DNA of 35,809 bases from Planctomycetales bacterium (GCA_020427005.1 JAGQOY010000058.1:1-35809), one strand, 5' to 3'. Shown: positions 17,899-27,962, counted from the first letter of the stretch. The notes: generated by a model from the letters alone, not told the origin. Numbers and translations: made by a program.

Positions 17899-18984
17899 AT
17901 GGATCTCAAAAGCAGTGTTCGCTTTTCAGCGTTGCTAGCGTTTTGCATGGTAACGACCGGGTGCATTGCACCACAGCCACCGGTTCCAACGGTTTGGCAA
18001 AAGCTTGGAATCCCGCAGGCAGGTGCCAGATTGCGCGACGGTTGGGTCAACCGGCGCGGCAATTTTCCGGGTCTTGAGAAAAAACCTCCAGTACTAGCGA
18101 TAGCCGATCCAGCCAACCTAGATCCCAAAAAACCGGAGATGATTAAGGCTGCAGCTGAGATCAAACAAGATCAAGATCTAAAGAAGCAAAAGATCAAAGC
18201 CATCAAATTCCTGGCTGAAGTTAACTGCGGTTGCTACAACAAAGACGACAAAGTTGAAGCAGCCTTTTTGGCGGCACTTGAAGATTGCGACCCGGATATT
18301 CGCAAAGCCGGTGTAAAGGGACTTGATAAGACCGCCGGTGACTGCAAATGTCGCAACGGCTGTGAAGTAACATGTTGCACCAAAAAGATCAAAGACAAGT
18401 TACTGGATTTGGCTACTGGCAAAGACAAAGCTGGGTGTTTCAAGGAACCTGAAGAAGAAATTCGCAAGGCGGCACAAGCCCTGTTCTGCAAGTGTCCGGC
18501 AATCATTGAAGAGCCAATCGAACCAGAAGAACTAATCGCGCCAAAACCAGTTACCGAGGCTGAAGGAGGGTTCCGAGAAGGGGATGATCCAGCAGCTAGC
18601 AATGATTCAATATCGTTTCGCATGACGGACTTCGACCAACAAAATAGCAATACCAATATTTTTGGTATTTCTCACAGCTCGCGTCGAACAAGCAACCCTG
18701 ATTCATCCACCAGCAACTCGGGTATCACGAACCCCGAGCAACTGGTTAGCACTAAAGCAGTTGAATACCGTGCGGCTTTGGGTGAATTGCTTGTGCAACT
18801 ACCTGAGGCCTACCGCCTAGGCCCGGGTTGGGTGATGGTGGTTGTCGACGAGTCGAACAATCATAGTTTGGCTAAGATAGTCGAAGTGGGTGGTCGCCGG
18901 TTGTTGTTGACTTTGGAGGAGCCAATGAGTCTCAACGTTTCTGCTGGAAACAATGTTCGCTTGGGTCTAGTGTCCAAAAGTTAA
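17899..18984 (+). CDS. Cys-rich HEAT-repeat-like lipoprotein
   Basis: This is a 361-residue protein from the ATG at 17899, chosen because it puts a signal peptide at the N-terminus: MDLKSSVRFSALLAFCMVTTGC, with Cys22 as the probable lipid-anchored residue after a loose lipobox. The first half of the mature protein has short paired helices of HEAT type (KIKAIKFLAEV, VEAAFLAALED, DIRKAGVKGLDK, EIRKAAQALF) with many cysteines between them (NCGCYN, CKCRNGCEVTCC, CKCP). A long Ser/Asn-rich, low-complexity stretch (about 230-300) leads to a small beta-rich C-terminal domain (about 300-361). I recall similar proteins mainly from planctomycetes; function unknown. The cysteines could bind metal or form disulfides. 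A strong terminator follows, so it is a separate transcript. Confidence 0.85.
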   Translation: MDLKSSVRFSALLAFCMVTTGCIAPQPPVPTVWQKLGIPQAGARLRDGWVNRRGNFPGLEKKPPVLAIADPANLDPKKPEMIKAAAEIKQDQDLKKQKIKAIKFLAEVNCGCYNKDDKVEAAFLAALEDCDPDIRKAGVKGLDKTAGDCKCRNGCEVTCCTKKIKDKLLDLATGKDKAGCFKEPEEEIRKAAQALFCKCPAIIEEPIEPEELIAPKPVTEAEGGFREGDDPAASNDSISFRMTDFDQQNSNTNIFGISHSSRRTSNPDSSTSNSGITNPEQLVSTKAVEYRAALGELLVQLPEAYRLGPGWVMVVVDESNNHSLAKIVEVGGRRLLLTLEEPMSLNVSAGNNVRLGLVSKS

Positions 18985-19028
18985 TTAACACTTCAGCCAA
19001 ATTTCTGCAACATACCGCTATATAGACC

Positions 19029-19053
19029 AAAGGGACCGAAACGGTCCCTTTTT
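19029..19053 (+). terminator. Rho-independent terminator of the lipoprotein gene
   Basis: A perfect 10-base stem (aaagggaccg / cggtcccttt) with a 3-base AAA loop, running into a T tract, 44 bases after the lipoprotein stop. It may also act in reverse because the stem starts with AAA. Confidence 0.9.
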
Positions 19054-19364
19054 CGTTTCTTTTCTACAACAAGGTGTTCTGACTGGGTTACGGGCTTAGT
19101 CAGAACATCGTCTGGGAAAAATTCTGGTACCCAGATATCTACCTTGCTGGTGTCCTGTCGCCGTTAAGCATCGGCCCGCGAAGAATTTCGTGGCCAGCCA
19201 ACAAGGACCCATGCATCTTCTTGCCGCTCCTGCTTTTCATTTGCAAGGCCTGACGCAGACCAAAAGAATTGTCTTTGGGATGGATAATGGAGGATGCGCA
19301 GGCCCAAAAATGATCTAGAATTCCAAGTACTCACGTACTCCTTGATCATGGATTACGTACCCAA

Positions 19365-19394
19365 ATACCCAGTACCCATATACCCAGTACCCAT
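19365..19394. repeat. 15-bp direct repeat, two copies
   Basis: The unit atacccagtacccat occurs twice in tandem, with a partial gtaccca just before. Only three kinds of short blocks (ata, ccc, agt) build it, so it looks like slippage. Confidence 0.85.
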
Positions 19395-19469
19395 GTAGTC
19401 AATGCGATTCGCAAACGTATTGGCTGCGTTGTGCGACAGATAGAAAAATTCTGATAGGTTAGGCAGGCA

Positions 19470-22400
19470 ATGTCGAATTGGCGCGAAGATGGAAATGGTA
19501 ATTCCAAGCGGAGTAAACCCAAACTCGATAAAAAGGCTCCGCCTCTGCCCGGACGAACGACGGGACCTACACCACGTGGTTGGCAGGGGCCGAATCGTGA
19601 TTCGCCACGACAATCCGGTGACAACTCGGCAGGAAGCTCTGCAACTCCAGGCTGGCGCGATACGCCAACTGACAAAGTTGAAATGTCCGGAAAGGGGCTG
19701 CGCAAGTGGCTAACCGTTCTAGCGATGACGACAGTTGTGACTGGTCTTACCTGTGTGGCTGTCTATTTAGCATGGGTAACCGCGCCCAAACTTCCGTTAG
19801 TTGTGATTGTTCCCCAGGAATACTCTGCACCTGAGTTGATGACAAATCCGTTTGGTGCAGAACTGAATAGCCGACTATCACTAGTTAACCAGAACAATAT
19901 TGCTGCCATCGCAAGCCGAAAAGAGAACGGTGGCTTGGAGGCGTTCGGCGCGCAGGAGTGGTATCGAGATTTTGACGTCGATTGGCGGCAGGCTGGCGGA
20001 GGTGGCGGTCCACACTCCAACGTGGTTGGCTTTTATGTGGGAGCCTACGCGAGATTCGCTGGCAAATCAAACGACAATTTGATTATTATTCCACCAACCG
20101 TAAACGCTTTTAGTGGTCTCTCAGATGGAGTCGGCGACCCGGGGCTTCCACTGCAGTCCTTTTTGGCTCATATCGCTTCTTCAGTTCCAAAATCTGCCAT
20201 AGCTTGGATAATCCTCGACCTGCGATTACCACCTCGCGTCGGAAATCTTGTCGATCACCAGTTGCTGTGGGCGACTGCAACTCGGAATGCATTAAAGAGT
20301 CTCGGCGATTCCGCCTCTCATCTATTGATAACCTTGCCTTGTTCCGACGGTCAGCAAAACTGGTTAGCAGCGGAATACTCGAGTACGTTTTTTGGTTACT
20401 ACGTACAACAGTTGCTTTCCGGCAACAATATTGAGTCGCGTACCATGACCAATACTGTTCGCCTCGTTGAATTCCAAGAACAGCTTGGCCAACAAGTAAA
20501 ACTGGCGGTCTTAAAACGTCGGTATGCTCTACAAACTCCCGAATGGATAACATCCGAAAACGCAGATAGTAAGAGACTTGAGAACTTAGAGCTCGTAACA
20601 GTTCCCCAAGGTGGCAGTTCAACTGATTTGGCGGCAGACAACCGCAGTTATTCCTCTCCCAATACCGAGGACCTTTGGAAACGTCTGACAGACCAGGAAT
20701 ATAGGGAGGCCTTCCGCTGGGACCCGCTCGGCTACGCTAGAATCGAAGCCAACCTGCTTGCTCTAGAAGATGCGTCGCTTCACTTCCCGACGCCTGTCAT
20801 CGCCAGGCTGCGAAAATTGGCAGAGGACGCCTTCGATCAACTGAAACGACCGATTATCGAGTTCAATGTAAGTCTCGTGGAGGACCGTCAACGAGCAGAA
20901 TACTTTCTTGGTGAATTACAGGAATCAAAATATGCTCAGGCAGACGACAACGCGAACTGGGTATGCTCGCAACTTGAATCCACTCCCAACGAAACCGACC
21001 TAGTTTGGAGGGAGCCGGCAGAAGGTATTGAAGCGACAGCAGAACTGCGTCAGTTGCATGCCATGCCTGAAGGTGTTAGAGAATTTCTGGTTTGGCAAGT
21101 ATATGCTCAGATTGCGGCTGACAAAAACCCAAGTGCCATGTCAGCAGCCTTTGAACCTCCCGCCATGCGATCTGCTTTGCAGTATGCACATCAGCAGCCA
21201 CCTAGTAACGTCGAATGTTTGATTTTACATCGCATGGCAGAAGATATTGACTGGCGCTCAGTGACTGACGATCGAGAGGTGGCCAAGTCATGTTGCGCGC
21301 AGGCTGTAACAGCCTTCGACCTATTGCAACATTTGGCAACCAATCCTCGTCCCGAACTTGCTGCCTGGCTTGACCGGCAACTGCATGCTATCGAACAAGA
21401 TTTCTTGTTGGGATTTGATTGGCTAATGGCCTCACAGTGGGATCGAGCACGCCAAAATTTCCAACGCGTAGCTCGGTCGCTCTCATTGTTGCAATCGCAA
21501 GTTCTTGAGTTACAAGCTAGTTATGATGCATTGGATGATGCATTGCATTGGACTCCACTGGGGCTGGCTTGGATACTGGAAGAGAGTCAACTACCTGATC
21601 GCATCACCGCTGCAGATACGCTTGACAAATTGGGGGAATGCGCTGGGCTTGCCCATTCGATGCAACAGCAATTCATTGGACTCGAACAAGATTTTTCCTC
21701 GGATGTGGCTGACCTTATTTCTGACGGAAAACGTCTCACGGCGACATTAGAAAACGTCCGCTTGGCTTTTGACGACTATGTGAGTAAATGCCTGAGCGCT
21801 CCACTTGGACCCGAGTTGTTTCGCAGGAATAGGCTGCTACTACAAGTGCCGACCCCTTGGCTGTCGATTGAAAATCGCGGCAAACTGCGGGAGCGAAGCG
21901 TCGCGTTCTTGAACGAGAATTCTGCCAACCCAAATACACAGTCTGGCGATCACAGCGGTGAGGTCAAAGAACGTGAATTGGAGCGGCAGCTTGTAACGCA
22001 GGACTATTATCAAGAGTCTATGAAACGATTCTTGGGATTTCTACCCGATGATCGTGTTCGAGATCGATGGCAAGCGATCTTTGATCACGATATTCGCCAA
22101 AGCTGGAATCAGCTAGTTGTGCAAGAGACTTTCCCAGCAACGCCGACAGCCGATTCTACGTCTGTGACTGAGCTACCTTGGATCACATTCTGGCAAAGGG
22201 TCTATGCCCCGTGCTACGGTAGCTTTCCTTCTCTGTATCAAACCACACCAACTACTCAAGGTGTAGTCGATGCCTGGCCATGGTCGGCAGTTTGGCAGCG
22301 ATGGTGTCTGGCAGAATCACAACGCCAGGAATATCAGACCCGTCGGCTTGTAAATGCTGGCTGGGGAAATGGTGCCATCCGAGATGAAAACTTCCTTTTT

Positions 22401-24527
22401 GATTCCTGGGCATCAAATTACGAAATCGCCCGGCCTTGGCAACAATTGGATGCTGTTGGACCACGACTTGCTCAACTACAAGAAACCATGCGAGAGTCGA
22501 GAGCCAAGAGAGTTGCCAGTCTAAAATCCTTACAGCTACGAGTGGCTAACAATTTGAATACCGAATTGGACGGCGAATCCTGGCCTGCGATTGCCGACGT
22601 TTATCTGTTAGCCTCCCAGAAGAGGTCTTGGTCCCCGCACGGAGATTCGTGGACCGTCGATCTGTCAAACGTCGACAAAGCCAACCGTCAAAGCAGATTA
22701 GACGCTTCGAATTGGGCGATTGCTCCACAGATTCGGCTTGTCGTCCGTGGGAACTCGATCACAGATTCAATCGATTGGGAAAAACCCAAACCTCCACTGC
22801 AACTGTCATTGCAGGCCGAACGCTACGATGGAGCCAACATCGTATTTGCGCCGCCCCAAAAGAAAGCCGAAGTCACCGCTTTGTTGCTAATAGATTGCTC
22901 CAAATCCATGGAAATGGAACTTCCCCCTGAGGGCAGTCTGATGAAAGCGGTACAAGAGACCGCTCTTACAATTATTGGACGTTTGCGAGAATATCATGGT
23001 GATGAAGCACTTGTTCGTTGTGGTTTGATTCTGTTCGGAATGAATCAACCGTCTCCTTCGATTCAAGGGCTGGTGGAGCGGGAAGAGTTCCGGGTCTATC
23101 GAACTCGAGAGGTTAGCGTACTTGATGAGAACTGGGAGCAGTCATTACAAGATATCATTACGACCCTTACACCCACAGGAGACACACCACTTTATAATGC
23201 CATTGTATATGCCACGGAATTGCTGCAGTCCTATTCAGCAGATCAGAGCTACGTGTTTGTGCTTACGGACGGAGTTAATGCACTTGATTCAGGTGGCCCA
23301 GGAACGGAAAGTGAAAAACGTCGCACTGAGACCTTTGTAAGTGTCGATAAAGCAATTGCCAATTCACGCGCGACTGTCAATGTTTTTCACTTTGATTATT
23401 TTGACGAATGGACAAGACAGCAGCGGCTAAGTTCTACTGCCCTGCAACAAGCAACTCAGATCTACAACAATGGGAAAGCTGAGCTGCGACAGGGACTGAA
23501 GAACATCAACTATTTCGATAACAAAGTCGATCTGCTGAAACAGGTTGAACAATCCATTCCAAGAGTTGAGTATCAGGTCAGCTTTACGCCAATAGCAGGC
23601 AACACGCCTTCCGAGCAAGCACAAGTCGTTGGACGCAAAACACACATCCCTCAATCGGCGTTGCCAGCAGATATTTCAATCGCCGTATCCAGTCATCGTT
23701 TGCGCCGAACTACGACTACCTCTATGGTGCTCGAAGGAGGCGAAGAGATTCACCTAAGCCTAGAGGACGGTAAATTTCAGTTTCAGCAGCCTGCTTACAA
23801 TTCGAGAGGCGGCTATCAAGGAATCGCCACGCAAGCTGGTCAGGCATCCCCAGCCAAGCTCTTGCTTGAGGTTGAGCGCAATCTATCTTCCGGACAACTA
23901 GATCAGCCCAGCAAGTCAATAGAGCTCGCTCTTAATCTTGTAAACTCGGATTCAGCAAGCTTCACGCCTCGCCCCAAGTTTCTTGTGGCGGAGTTATCTG
24001 ACAGCCCGACTTTCGAGTCCAGTTTCAATTACTTGCTTGCAGACCATAGTTTTCTTAAAGGCTTTGGTTACCCCCGCAGCCGATTCAATTCCGTACCTTG
24101 GGAAAGCGAGCCAACTGCAAGCTCTCGGCTTGCCTACCTGCGAATTTGGAGTAGCGACAATACTCCGAATCGTTTTGTTCGTTCACTCAACGTCCAGCAG
24201 AATGAAACACCCCAAGTACACGAGTTGAGTGTAGGTAGCGTCAAGCTGCAGTACAACGGACGGGAACTTGCCGCCGAAATCTCATACGATGGTACACCCA
24301 ACATGGGACAGCGATTGGTTACCGTATGTGAGAATTTTGAGACTGCCAACCGCGAGTTCTACTATGATCAAAACAGAGAGTCCCATCGGTTTCAGATATT
24401 ACCTGGGTTACGGGCAGTCCGAATTTACTTGACGACCGTGGCAGAGCTACAGCAAGCTACCGAGGAGGGAGTCTTGTCGCGAACTGAGTTCAATCCCATC
24501 GACACAGAACGGCTTTTCAAACGCTAA
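19470..24527 (+). CDS. Giant single-pass protein with degenerate caspase-like domain and vWA domain
   Basis: The protein has 1685 residues and an ATG start. A Pro/Lys/Arg-rich cytoplasmic tail (1-78) precedes one membrane segment (about 79-102). Residues about 190-320 show the same block order as the caspase-like domain of the protein at 10538-15166: DNLIIIPP, then AWIILDLRLPP, then HLLITLPCSDGQQ. Here the His and Cys are gone. A long helical region follows. A von Willebrand A domain (about 1133-1345) has a full MIDAS: Asp1142-x-Ser1144-x-Ser1146, Thr1239 (GDTPLYNAI) and Asp1267 (LTDG), so metal-dependent ligand binding is likely. The C-terminal 300 residues are beta-rich. It may be a scaffold partner of the first giant protein; a link to T6SS is inferred from location only. 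Confidence 0.87.
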   Translation: MSNWREDGNGNSKRSKPKLDKKAPPLPGRTTGPTPRGWQGPNRDSPRQSGDNSAGSSATPGWRDTPTDKVEMSGKGLRKWLTVLAMTTVVTGLTCVAVYLAWVTAPKLPLVVIVPQEYSAPELMTNPFGAELNSRLSLVNQNNIAAIASRKENGGLEAFGAQEWYRDFDVDWRQAGGGGGPHSNVVGFYVGAYARFAGKSNDNLIIIPPTVNAFSGLSDGVGDPGLPLQSFLAHIASSVPKSAIAWIILDLRLPPRVGNLVDHQLLWATATRNALKSLGDSASHLLITLPCSDGQQNWLAAEYSSTFFGYYVQQLLSGNNIESRTMTNTVRLVEFQEQLGQQVKLAVLKRRYALQTPEWITSENADSKRLENLELVTVPQGGSSTDLAADNRSYSSPNTEDLWKRLTDQEYREAFRWDPLGYARIEANLLALEDASLHFPTPVIARLRKLAEDAFDQLKRPIIEFNVSLVEDRQRAEYFLGELQESKYAQADDNANWVCSQLESTPNETDLVWREPAEGIEATAELRQLHAMPEGVREFLVWQVYAQIAADKNPSAMSAAFEPPAMRSALQYAHQQPPSNVECLILHRMAEDIDWRSVTDDREVAKSCCAQAVTAFDLLQHLATNPRPELAAWLDRQLHAIEQDFLLGFDWLMASQWDRARQNFQRVARSLSLLQSQVLELQASYDALDDALHWTPLGLAWILEESQLPDRITAADTLDKLGECAGLAHSMQQQFIGLEQDFSSDVADLISDGKRLTATLENVRLAFDDYVSKCLSAPLGPELFRRNRLLLQVPTPWLSIENRGKLRERSVAFLNENSANPNTQSGDHSGEVKERELERQLVTQDYYQESMKRFLGFLPDDRVRDRWQAIFDHDIRQSWNQLVVQETFPATPTADSTSVTELPWITFWQRVYAPCYGSFPSLYQTTPTTQGVVDAWPWSAVWQRWCLAESQRQEYQTRRLVNAGWGNGAIRDENFLFDSWASNYEIARPWQQLDAVGPRLAQLQETMRESRAKRVASLKSLQLRVANNLNTELDGESWPAIADVYLLASQKRSWSPHGDSWTVDLSNVDKANRQSRLDASNWAIAPQIRLVVRGNSITDSIDWEKPKPPLQLSLQAERYDGANIVFAPPQKKAEVTALLLIDCSKSMEMELPPEGSLMKAVQETALTIIGRLREYHGDEALVRCGLILFGMNQPSPSIQGLVEREEFRVYRTREVSVLDENWEQSLQDIITTLTPTGDTPLYNAIVYATELLQSYSADQSYVFVLTDGVNALDSGGPGTESEKRRTETFVSVDKAIANSRATVNVFHFDYFDEWTRQQRLSSTALQQATQIYNNGKAELRQGLKNINYFDNKVDLLKQVEQSIPRVEYQVSFTPIAGNTPSEQAQVVGRKTHIPQSALPADISIAVSSHRLRRTTTTSMVLEGGEEIHLSLEDGKFQFQQPAYNSRGGYQGIATQAGQASPAKLLLEVERNLSSGQLDQPSKSIELALNLVNSDSASFTPRPKFLVAELSDSPTFESSFNYLLADHSFLKGFGYPRSRFNSVPWESEPTASSRLAYLRIWSSDNTPNRFVRSLNVQQNETPQVHELSVGSVKLQYNGRELAAEISYDGTPNMGQRLVTVCENFETANREFYYDQNRESHRFQILPGLRAVRIYLTTVAELQQATEEGVLSRTEFNPIDTERLFKR

Positions 24528-24603
24528 GGGATAGGCAAGAGAACGCGCGCGATGGTGAACTGGGATTATCACTGGATGTGAGCCATGACGCGTGAGCGGC
24601 CAG

Positions 24604-24629
24604 GCCTCGAGTGCTACGCGAGGCATTTT
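24604..24629 (+). terminator. Possible terminator after the vWA giant gene
   Basis: A GCCTCG / CGAGGC stem (24604-24609, 24619-24624) with a 9-base loop, followed by ATTTT. It lies 77 bases past the stop, between convergent genes. The T tract is short, so this is a modest call. Confidence 0.45.
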
Positions 24630-24680
24630 GGCTTCGGCTCGCAGATCATCATTAGGTACGGCTAATTAGTCGACACTTGA

Positions 24681-26276
24681 TTATTTATGAAAGTAGCTCA
24701 CAGCCTTGGCCGGATAACTATGCGAAAGCAGATCCGATCCCTGGTAGCGTGCACAATCTCCTGGTCGTTGATGCCCTAGTGAGTGGTCCAATGCACAAGG
24801 CCGCTTTACAAACATTTTGTAAGGCATCGCGAAAACAGTGCCATAAAAATGCGCGGCAGAGAAAATCGGTTGCAAATATCTATGCCTGCCAATTCCATAG
24901 CGTTCTAAATTCGGCTGCTCGAAGTAGAGCGTGTTATATCCCAAATTGGGGTTTACCCACGCATATGCCTGATAGTCCCAGTTGGTAACAAATCCAGCTT
25001 CATCCATGTCCGTTCGCACTGGCTCGCCTAACATACCCACTTGATCGCGAAAATCATTGTCGATGTTAAGTCGAGAAAACAGTTCTCCGGGATTCCTCAT
25101 AGGTCCGGTCATTGCAGCCACATCGTATGCGCCACTAGTTGAGTGAGTCGGTAACAGACGATCAATTGGCAAAACGTTGATCGGCTGGGTCGGTTCAGAA
25201 CTCGCTAGAGGGGCTGGAACAGCATTTCTCAGGTCTTGCAACACATAAGAGAAATTAGTTTGGTTTGGCGTTGTTTGTGAACGGGAATCTGAGGGAATCG
25301 CATCCACTAGGTTATCGTTTGACTGTAAATTGATCACAGTTAACGCAGGCTGAGCCTCCATCTCTAGAAGTTGAACACTACTGGGCAGCTCAGACGCCTT
25401 AGACTTCCTACTCGACAGTTGCTCAGGTGCAACCAGGGGCTGTGCCGCATTTTGTGAAGCGCTTATTTTCTCGGCATCCGTTTGAGCGCCAGCAACGTGC
25501 GTCGTCTTCGTTAGTGCCAGTTCAGAGGGCGTGACTACTCCATTGAACGTGCTGCTAGTCAGGCGAACATCGGTGGCTGGTTGTTCGACAATTGGGTCGA
25601 TGGTTGGACGTGTTCCATTCGGCAAAGTAGCAGGCGCATTCATTTGCGTGCTAAAGCTGGCTGCCGATGCTTGTCGAGTGAATAGCAGATCGGATGTCTC
25701 CACATTGGCTCTCACCGCTGGGCCTGCTTCCAACAAACTGGGAATTCTTGAAGACAGTAGGGGCTCTGGTTGGGGGCTTGAAGCAACCCTCCAGGGAATC
25801 GATATCTCCATGGGTTCAAGCTGTGCTACCGTGGAGTCGTCGTGTAAGGGCTGAGGGTGATATTCCTTCGTCCACAAATTAGCGATGGAATTGTCTGATA
25901 GGGGAGCTAACGGTTGGCTTTCCATTGCAGGGCCTGCAACCGAAGACCAAATATGCTGCATAGAGCCATTGCTGGGCGAACGTGTTTGAGTATCCGGCGG
26001 TAATTCGGTTTTAAACGCCGCAATGCCTTGTGACATATTCCGACTACTCGACAGCTGCTCCCAGGATAACACCGTTCCAACTGGACTGGCAGTTTTTATA
26101 GTGTCACTAGTAAAAGCTTGCATTTGATTCCAGCGGATGGAAATATCCTCCGCTGGTGCTTCAGTCGGGACTACCGGAGCCGGCTTGAGAAAGAAAATGT
26201 TATTTTGCGCGCAGGCGATGCTTGGGAATGCCAGCATAAACAACCCAGCGGTTTTCACCCATTGAGACCTTTGCAT
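24681..26276 (-). CDS. Secreted planctomycete-type protein of unknown function
   Basis: The protein has 531 residues. The N-terminus is a signal peptide (about 1-23, LFMLAFPSIACA then QNN). Most of the mature chain (about 30-400) is low-complexity and rich in Ser, Pro, Thr and Gln. The C-terminal 100 residues look folded: NWDYQAYAWVNPNLGYNT, LYFEQPNLERYG, QPIFSAAHFYGTVF, MPYKM, and a Cys pair with GHQRPGDCA. I recall this C-terminal pattern in many planctomycete exported proteins of unknown role. ATG start with GGAG eight bases upstream. It is divergent from the second FHA-adaptor gene, with 270 bases between. No enzyme motif was found. Confidence 0.8.
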   Translation of the reverse strand: MQRSQWVKTAGLFMLAFPSIACAQNNIFFLKPAPVVPTEAPAEDISIRWNQMQAFTSDTIKTASPVGTVLSWEQLSSSRNMSQGIAAFKTELPPDTQTRSPSNGSMQHIWSSVAGPAMESQPLAPLSDNSIANLWTKEYHPQPLHDDSTVAQLEPMEISIPWRVASSPQPEPLLSSRIPSLLEAGPAVRANVETSDLLFTRQASAASFSTQMNAPATLPNGTRPTIDPIVEQPATDVRLTSSTFNGVVTPSELALTKTTHVAGAQTDAEKISASQNAAQPLVAPEQLSSRKSKASELPSSVQLLEMEAQPALTVINLQSNDNLVDAIPSDSRSQTTPNQTNFSYVLQDLRNAVPAPLASSEPTQPINVLPIDRLLPTHSTSGAYDVAAMTGPMRNPGELFSRLNIDNDFRDQVGMLGEPVRTDMDEAGFVTNWDYQAYAWVNPNLGYNTLYFEQPNLERYGIGRHRYLQPIFSAAHFYGTVFAMPYKMFVKRPCALDHSLGHQRPGDCARYQGSDLLSHSYPAKAVSYFHK

Positions 26277-26546
26277 TCGGAAGACTCCATTCTTCTCGAC
26301 TTTACCAAGGGATCATTTCGGCACTGAGAACAGGCCAGGAAAAGTGCCAACTACGTGCATCAGGTCCTTGCTCTTGTGGTTTATCGGCTTCAGGCCCCAA
26401 TTTCACCATCTTGCCTTTAAAATTTGGCCACTCCGGGCGATAAACTAACAATCAGACTCTAAAGTTGAAGGTAGACTTTGCGTTCTGCCCAGTACGTACG
26501 CCCCATTGGGTGTTTTGTACAATTGTCTTGATTCTTTGGCGAACTT
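26277..26546. other. Divergent intergenic region
   Basis: It has no supported gene and lies between two divergent genes, so it should contain both promoters. I could not identify a convincing -10/-35 pair or an inverted repeat. Confidence 0.5.
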
Positions 26547-27863
26547 TTGAAAGCTAACGTGAATATCCTGCTAACAGTTGTTCAAGGGTCGCGCACCGGC
26601 GACTCATTTGCAATTGAACCCAATCAAACCACCACCTTTGGCAGAACGAATGCCTCACAACATTCGTTCCCGGATGATGAACACATGTCTGGTGTTCATT
26701 TTGAGATTTCCAATACTGGGGGTGGTGCAGAGTTGCGTGACCGAGGTAGTACCAACGGTACTTGGCTGGACGCGGATCGTATTCATACGTGGCAACTTCG
26801 AGAAGGCGATCGTTTTCGAGCTGGTAAAACCGTTTTTATAGTTGAATTCATCGAGCCCAGACCCGGCAGTGGAACCGCCTCTGAGCAAGATAAATTGCCA
26901 CCTGTGCCTGCCGAACCAGTTTTTGCAGTTCCAGTCTTTGATTCATCTCAGCCTGAAAATCCCCAGTCACCGGGTGTACACAAATCACCTGAAATGCCAG
27001 CGCCTGCTATTCATTGGCCGCCGAGTCCAAGCGCGCCTCGCGGCTCCAGTCCAATTGAAGGCTCACTCAGTCTCGATCCGGGTGCGCTCCCATTTGATCA
27101 GCAGGACCTTTCGGAAAAGTCCAAGCCATTGGCCAATCCAGGTTGGGGTGGGCAAATGCCCTTCTCCCCCTTGCCGGCAGGTTCGCCCGGTCGGCGATAT
27201 AACCCGTTGACGGAATCAAGTGTCATCAACAATCCATCGCCAGTTTTCGCTCCCAAGGCGCCGGTTGATTGTTCGGTCAGCAATTTCCAAATTCTCAGGC
27301 GGCAAACTTATCAAGATGCAGCAGATAGTTTCGCGATGGTAGTGGATGCCCTGGCGATGAACTGCTCGATCACATTGCTGCTCCATCCACTAAAAATCCG
27401 CGTGGAATCTCCACCGGATATTCTAAATCCTCTTTTTGATTGGTTACCGCTAGACCAAGCAGCTCGGTTTTCGCCCACGGTTTGTTCCTGGCAGCAATTT
27501 TGTGCTTCTGCGGAAATGCGTCCGCTACTTCCCAGGCTTTGCAAGTCGGACGGCTGCCTAGCATTGTTGGGAAGTTCCTTAGATACATTGAACCAGGCGG
27601 CTAGCGATATGATGCGAGCGGGAGTGGAAGGATTCTCTGAACCGGATGGCCATTTGCCCTGCTATTGGCCATCCTCAATCATGGCGATGATCGATGCGCA
27701 GGGGACTGAAATTTGCTCTCGACTTTTCGGTGCCACAATTTCCGGAGTCCTATTTTGCTCCCCTTGGAGTCGACGCACCATGATCGCGGTCGCCAACCCT
27801 TCAACAACAACGCTGCTGTTGTCAAAGGAATTCGAGGTCACCAGCAGGATCCTAGAAAAATAG
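26547..27863 (+). CDS. FHA domain protein with DUF4123-like C-terminal region (second copy)
   Basis: The protein has 438 residues. Residues about 5-102 are a canonical FHA domain: TFGRTN with Arg33, MSGVHFEI with Ser48 and His51, STNGT with Asn70, and the closing FRAGKTVFIVEF. A Pro/Ser-rich linker runs from about 105 to 240. Residues about 250-420 follow the same plan as the other two FHA-adaptor proteins in the window: a hydrophobic opening strand (ITLLLHPL), a middle block LPRLCKSDGCLALLGSS, and CYWPSSIMAMI in place of GICWPSILAAVL at 1574-2578. The start is TTG at 26547; a GTG at 26559 is an alternative. Unlike the other copies it is not next to a vgrG or PAAR gene. The FHA part is sure; the DUF4123 link is the weakest of the three. 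Confidence 0.82.
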   Translation: MKANVNILLTVVQGSRTGDSFAIEPNQTTTFGRTNASQHSFPDDEHMSGVHFEISNTGGGAELRDRGSTNGTWLDADRIHTWQLREGDRFRAGKTVFIVEFIEPRPGSGTASEQDKLPPVPAEPVFAVPVFDSSQPENPQSPGVHKSPEMPAPAIHWPPSPSAPRGSSPIEGSLSLDPGALPFDQQDLSEKSKPLANPGWGGQMPFSPLPAGSPGRRYNPLTESSVINNPSPVFAPKAPVDCSVSNFQILRRQTYQDAADSFAMVVDALAMNCSITLLLHPLKIRVESPPDILNPLFDWLPLDQAARFSPTVCSWQQFCASAEMRPLLPRLCKSDGCLALLGSSLDTLNQAASDMMRAGVEGFSEPDGHLPCYWPSSIMAMIDAQGTEICSRLFGATISGVLFCSPWSRRTMIAVANPSTTTLLLSKEFEVTSRILEK

Positions 27864-27962
27864 GCCATTTCCATTTGAAGGTTGTGCCATGCCAGTCGAT
27901 CTGTATGTTCCCGGCTGGACGGCGCCTGAGTTTGGCAAGTCAGCATCGTGCCTGATCGTTGT

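Larger units (their letters stand above)
18985..19469. other. Intergenic region with terminator and short repeats
   Basis: It holds the terminator at 19029-19053 and a 15-base direct repeat at 19365-19394. No gene is supported; small open frames here have no family features. It should also hold the promoter of the giant gene at 19470, but none was identified. Confidence 0.6.
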
